Assembly (NCBI GenBank): GCA_020061725.1
Contig: JAGUXS010000031.1
Span: 1 to 9,623, forward strand
Direction of reading: 5' to 3'
Length of the DNA: 9,623 nt
DNA from: Patescibacteria group bacterium
Lineage (GTDB): Bacteria > Patescibacteriota > Patescibacteriia > UBA2591 > PGYQ01
Numbering within the stretch: position 1 is the first letter of the stretch; every line of letters starts with the position of its first letter. The notes beneath the pieces were generated by a model that had not been told where the DNA came from, did not search any database, and saw only the letters and a program-made list of their open reading frames with translations. Of the stretch, positions 7,446-9,623 are shown in pieces. The translations under genes were made by a program, and so were the position numbers.

Positions 7446-7503
7446 AAGTCTTATAATTATTTAAAATTTATACAAATATAAAAAATATTTTATAAAAGAA
7501 GAG

Positions 7504-7559
7504 AGGAGGCTAAAAAATTGGAGAGAAATTGGAAATTAATTAGAATAAATTTGATGTAA
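7504..7559 (+). CDS. 13-residue mini-ORF behind a strong Shine-Dalgarno
   Basis: AGGAGG (7504-7509) stands 8 nt before TTG (7518), which opens the peptide MERNWKLIRINLM, ending at TAA 7557-7559. This is the only full anti-16S-complementary sequence I see before a possible start anywhere in the window; the large genes have none. It could be a leader peptide, a gene remnant or chance in a purine-rich stretch (7498-7530). No relatives are recognised. Confidence 0.25.
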
Positions 7560-7622
7560 AATAATTAGAATGGGATTTAATATAAAATTTCCTACAAAAG
7601 AAAGGGAAATTGTTTTCAAAAG

Positions 7623-7650
7623 ATGACAGCTAAAATTCATATAGTATAAT
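7623..7650 (+). promoter_or_regulatory. Sigma70-type promoter upstream of the oxidoreductase gene
   Basis: ATGACA (7623-7628, five of six to TTGACA), a 16-bp spacer and a perfect TATAAT (7645-7650). Transcription would start near 7657, at the beginning of an A-tract, about 80 nt before the ATG at 7737. This is one of the two best promoter matches in the window. Confidence 0.6.
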
Positions 7651-7655
7651 AGTTG

Positions 7656-7726
7656 TAAAAAAATGACCTATTTTAATTTGATCATTTTTTTAATTGATTT
7701 TATAAATTATTTTAATAAAAAAATGA
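7656..7726 (+). promoter_or_regulatory. Mutually exclusive hairpin set in the 5' leader
   Basis: TAAAAAAATGA occurs at 7656-7666 and again at 7716-7726. Its exact complement TCATTTTTTTA lies between them at 7682-7692. The middle copy can pair with either outer copy but not both, giving two alternative 11-bp hairpins (loops 15 and 23 nt). This is the layout of an attenuator or start-masking switch; the second hairpin ends 10 nt before the start codon at 7737. All pairs but one are A-U, so stability is low and function is inference. Confidence 0.4.
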
Positions 7727-7731
7727 TTTAA
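7663..7731 (+). CDS. 22-residue upstream ORF (possible leader peptide)
   Basis: ATG 7663 opens a hydrophobic peptide beginning MTYFNLIIFLIDFINYF and ending at TAA 7729-7731, 5 nt before the oxidoreductase ATG and in a different frame. It starts about 6 nt after the inferred transcription start of the promoter at 7623-7650 and spans the alternative hairpins. There is no Shine-Dalgarno, as for the other genes here. It may be a leader peptide coupled to the downstream gene, or a chance ORF. Confidence 0.25.
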   Translation: MTYFNLIIFLIDFINYFNKKMI

Positions 7732-7736
7732 TTTTT

Positions 7737-9228
7737 ATGAAAAAATATGACATAATAATAATTGGCGCGGGCTTGGGCGGATTAAGTATTGGAGCGATGT
7801 TAGCTAAAAAAGATAAAAAAGTTTTAGTGTTGGAAAAACATTACCAAGTTGGTGGATATGCTACTAATTTTAAAAGAGGAGATTTTATTTTTGACGCATC
7901 TTTGCACGCGACTGGCGGAGTTAAAAAAACCGATTATCATAAAATTTTAAAAAAATGTGGCGTATTTGAAAAAATAAAATTTATTAAATTGCCAGAAATT
8001 TATACTAGTATTTTTCCTGACTTTAAATTTACATTTAAAAATGGCGACATTGAACAAGTGAAAAAAGATTTGATTGTTAAATTTCCAAAAGAAAAAATAG
8101 GCATTAAATTATGGTTTTATTTCATTAAAAAAATAAATAAAGAAAATAAACTTTGGCAAAAATACAAAAATTTTATTGTTTTTATTGCTCCAATTATAAT
8201 TCCAATTTTGATGTTCTCGCATAAAATACCGCTTTCTTTTTTTCTTAATTTGGCTATTCGTGATAAAAAATTAAAAGCGCTTTTAACTCAATTATGGCCA
8301 TATTGGGGATTACCTCCTAAAAAATTAGCTAGTCAATATTTTTTAATTCCCGCTTATGGATATTTTTATGATGGAGCGTATTATCTCAAAGGTGGCGCGC
8401 AAATTTTTTCTAACGCGTTTCGCGAAGTAATTGAAGAAAATAACGGAGTAGTGCAAACTTCTATTGAAGTGATAGAAATATTAGTTAAAAATGAAAAAGC
8501 AATAGGGGTAAAAACAAAAGATGGAAATATATATTTTGCGGATAAAATAATTAGTAATGTTTCGCCATTTTTAGTTTATGAAAATTTTTTATCTAAATGG
8601 AAAGATAGCCAAAAAGAATTAGAAAAAATTAAAAAAATGGAATTAAGCATTTCGGCAACTCAATTTTATTTTGGGCTTGATACATCAATTGTAAATTTAA
8701 ATCCAAAATTTAAAAATGCTTATGAGGTTTTTGTAAATTTAACTTATGATTATGATAAAATTTATAGGGAATTTTTAATACCGTCTTTTAAAAGAGAATA
8801 TCTATCTTTTAATATGACTTTTTATTCTAATATTGATAGCGGTTTGGCGCCTATTAATAAATCTGTAATGAGTATTATTGTTGGCGATAATTATGAAAGA
8901 TGGAAAAATCTTTCAAATAACGAATATAAAATAAAGAAAAAAGAAGAAACAGAAAAAATAATAAAATTAGCAGAAAAGTATCTCCCTGAATTAAGAAAAC
9001 ATATTGAAGTTTTGGAAGTCGCCACTCCAAAAACAATGAAACGTTATACAGGCAATCCTGAAGGAGCTATTTATGGTTTTGCTCAAACGATTTTGCAATG
9101 CGGGTTTTGATAGATTTAAACATAAAAGTCCATTGAAAAATTTATATTTTGTCGGGGCTTGGACATTTCCAGGGGGAGGATTTGAAGGAGCTATCCGAAC
9201 AGCAAATAAACTTGAAAAACAAATTTAA
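7737..9228 (+). CDS. Phytoene desaturase/CRTISO/RetSat-type FAD oxidoreductase, interrupted by a +1 frameshift
   Basis: FAD/NAD(P)-dependent oxidoreductase of the CrtI/CRTISO/retinol-saturase family, which desaturates, isomerises or saturates polyene lipids. The N-terminal dinucleotide fold is intact: IIIIGAGLGGLS (6-17), Glu33 ending the second strand, then VGGYATNFKRGDFIFDASLH. A hydrophobic stretch at 145-160 suggests membrane contact. YDGAYYLKGGAQIFSNAF (211-228) and ISNVSP (272-277) are family features. Near 433-451 is MKRYTGNPEGAIYGFAQT. The first frame stops at TGA 9108-9110 after 457 residues, lacking the C-terminal FAD-binding motif. That motif is present immediately downstream in the +1 frame (9109-9228): SPLKNLYFVGAWTFPGGGFE, ending at TAA 9226-9228. 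Joined, the product is about 496 residues, the normal family size. The methyltransferase gene begins 3 nt after this second stop. No other carotenoid genes are visible, so the substrate is unknown. Confidence 0.85.
9102..9111 (+). other. Shift-prone stop GGG-UUU-UGA-U (frameshift point)
   Basis: The first-frame codons are GGG TTT TGA. If the Phe tRNA on UUU slips one base forward it re-pairs with UUU (9106-9108), and reading continues GAT AGA TTT into the conserved C-terminus. That is the same geometry as the prfB CUU-UGA programmed +1 site. A single extra T in the TTTT run, as mutation or assembly error, would explain it equally well. Confidence 0.6.
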
Positions 9229-9231
9229 AAT

Positions 9232-9558
9232 ATGGAAAAAGAAAATTCTATAATAGAAATAAAAAGAAAAGAACAATTTACAACACAGATTGAATTACAT
9301 AAAAAATTTTGGGATTTGGTTAAGAGTTTTCAAAAAGAAAAAGTTAAAGTTTTAGATTATGGATGTGGAGAGGGGCAAATAACAAGACACTTGGGAACAA
9401 ATATTAAAATAAAAAATTATCAAGAAAAAATTAAAATAATTGGTTTTGATATTAATTTAGAAAAAATAGAAAAAGCACGAAAAAGATCTGAAAATTTTCC
9501 TAATATAAAATTTATTAATAAGTTGTCAAATGAAAAATTTGATATAACAAATTGTTGA
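9232..9558 (+). CDS. Class I SAM-dependent methyltransferase, 3'-truncated
   Basis: A class I methyltransferase fold transfers a methyl group from S-adenosylmethionine; the acceptor is unknown. Motif I is clear, VKVLDYGCGEGQITRHL (about 38-54), followed by IIGFDIN (about 69-75), where the acidic residue after strand 2 binds the SAM ribose, and a helix EKIEKARKRS. The frame ends at residue 108 just after KLSNEKFDI, which is where the motif preceding strand 4 (FDxV...) begins. Strands 4-7 and the acceptor domain are therefore missing; a normal enzyme has about 200 or more residues. The probable insertion-sequence left end starts at about the same point, so disruption is the likely cause. Start ATG 9232 lies 3 nt after the restored oxidoreductase stop, indicating cotranscription. 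Probably a pseudogene fragment in this genome. Confidence 0.75.
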   Translation: MEKENSIIEIKRKEQFTTQIELHKKFWDLVKSFQKEKVKVLDYGCGEGQITRHLGTNIKIKNYQEKIKIIGFDINLEKIEKARKRSENFPNIKFINKLSNEKFDITNC

Positions 9559-9583
9559 CTTACGATACGTTCTGTGATAAAAT
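9555..9583 (+). promoter_or_regulatory. Consensus sigma70 promoter at the IS end
   Basis: TTGACT (9555-9560), a 17-bp spacer and TAAAAT (9578-9583). Each hexamer is five of six to consensus with optimal spacing. Transcription would start near 9590, leaving about 3 nt before ATG 9593, so the transposase mRNA would be nearly leaderless. Confidence 0.65.
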
Positions 9584-9594
9584 ACAGAACATAT
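9565..9594. promoter_or_regulatory. Dyad over the -10 region (operator-like)
   Basis: GTTCTGT (9569-9575) and ACAGAAC (9584-9590) are an exact 7-bp inverted repeat flanking the -10 hexamer. The outer ATA/TAT (9565-9567, 9592-9594) extends the symmetry after one mismatch. Placement across -10 to +1 suits a repressor or transposase binding site; an IS terminal repeat segment is the alternative. Confidence 0.45.
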
Positions 9595-9623
9595 GCAACT
9601 TAAATTACATAAAAATGCCAAGA
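9593..9623 (+). CDS. Transposase N-terminus (IS481-like), runs off the window
   Basis: ATG 9593 opens MQLKLHKNAK and is still open at the last base. The pattern M-x-L-x-LH-x-NA is how many IS481-family DDE transposases begin (typically followed by TTP and a helix-turn-helix). Only ten residues are visible, so the family call rests on recall of that N-terminal pattern plus the promoter and the disrupted neighbour. The rest of the DDE domain is outside the window. Confidence 0.5.
   Translation, partial: MQLKLHKNAK

Larger units (their letters stand above)
7355..7736 (+). other. 382-bp leader region upstream of the oxidoreductase gene
   Basis: This gap has no long ORF but holds, in order: a pure A/T stem just after the ligase stop (TAATTAA/TTAATTA near 7370-7393); GACTTAT (7396-7402) inverted as ATAAGTC (7444-7450); a strong Shine-Dalgarno with a 13-codon ORF (7504-7559); a small stem AATTTCC (7586-7592) with GGAAATT (7605-7611); a promoter (7623-7650); and an upstream ORF overlapping a repeated 11-nt word (7656-7731). 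Each stronger element has its own entry. Confidence 0.6.
9553..9623 (+). mobile_element. Probable left end of an insertion sequence (IS481-like)
   Basis: At about 9553 the coding sequence of the methyltransferase stops making family sense and base composition changes (TGTTGACTTACGATACGTTC). A consensus promoter and a transposase-like start codon follow within 45 bp, the tight layout of an IS end. Beginning with TGT fits IS481-type ends. The right end and target duplication are outside the window, so the boundary and family are provisional. Confidence 0.5.

Noticed and set aside
7498..7620. Purine-rich leader as a known riboswitch
   Set aside because: I could not match it to the conserved cores of riboswitch classes I know (for example GEMM, SAM, TPP, FMN).
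9108..9110. UGA read as glycine (Gracilibacteria/Absconditabacteria code) as explanation for the oxidoreductase stop
   Set aside because: The next in-frame codon is TAG, the conserved tail is in a different frame, and TGA cleanly ends the ligase gene at 7352-7354.
1..9623. CRISPR array, tRNA, rRNA, toxin-antitoxin or defence genes
   Set aside because: No regularly spaced direct repeats, cloverleaf, rRNA segments or recognisable defence domains were found on either strand.

Overview
The window is a strongly AT-rich bacterial chromosome segment (lysine codons almost all AAA, proteins rich in Lys/Ile/Asn/Phe). All confident genes lie on the + strand. Gene content, short house-keeping proteins, near-absence of Shine-Dalgarno sequences and a large O-antigen-ligase/TPR membrane protein are most like Patescibacteria/CPR (Parcubacteria-type) genomes. 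This lineage call is an inference from style, not a phylogeny. TGA ends the O-antigen-ligase gene, so nothing here points to the UGA=Gly code of some CPR groups.

Layout: 1-686, 3' part of rpsB (ribosomal protein S2, start cut off). 687-1044, an unusually structured spacer with a compact three-way-junction palindrome and a long AT-rich imperfect palindrome. 1045-1623, tsf (short-form EF-Ts). 1686-2756, gap (GAPDH). 2765-4528, argS, 8 nt after gap and probably cotranscribed. 4529-4753, spacer with a perfect 16-bp inverted repeat. 4754-7354, an 866-residue polytopic membrane protein with an O-antigen ligase/Wzy-like domain and C-terminal TPRs. 7355-7736, a 382-bp leader region holding a good sigma70-type promoter, a tiny ORF behind the only strong Shine-Dalgarno in the window, a second 22-codon upstream ORF, and an 11-nt word present twice directly and once inverted. 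7737-9228, an FAD oxidoreductase of the phytoene desaturase/CRTISO/RetSat type whose last 39 codons lie in the +1 frame after a UUU-UGA shift-prone stop. 9232-9558, a SAM methyltransferase that starts 3 nt later and is cut short. About 9553 to the end, what looks like the left end of an insertion sequence: a consensus promoter under a dyad, then the first 10 codons of a probable IS481-type transposase.

RpsB, EF-Ts and ArgS serve translation and GAPDH serves central glycolysis: a conserved core. From 4754 onward the content becomes accessory: envelope polysaccharide, a lipid/isoprenoid-type redox enzyme plus a methyltransferase, then mobile DNA. I see no defence system, CRISPR array, tRNA or rRNA. 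The most rewarding places are the frameshift at 9105-9108, the leader at 7504-7736, the rpsB-tsf spacer and the IS junction near 9553.
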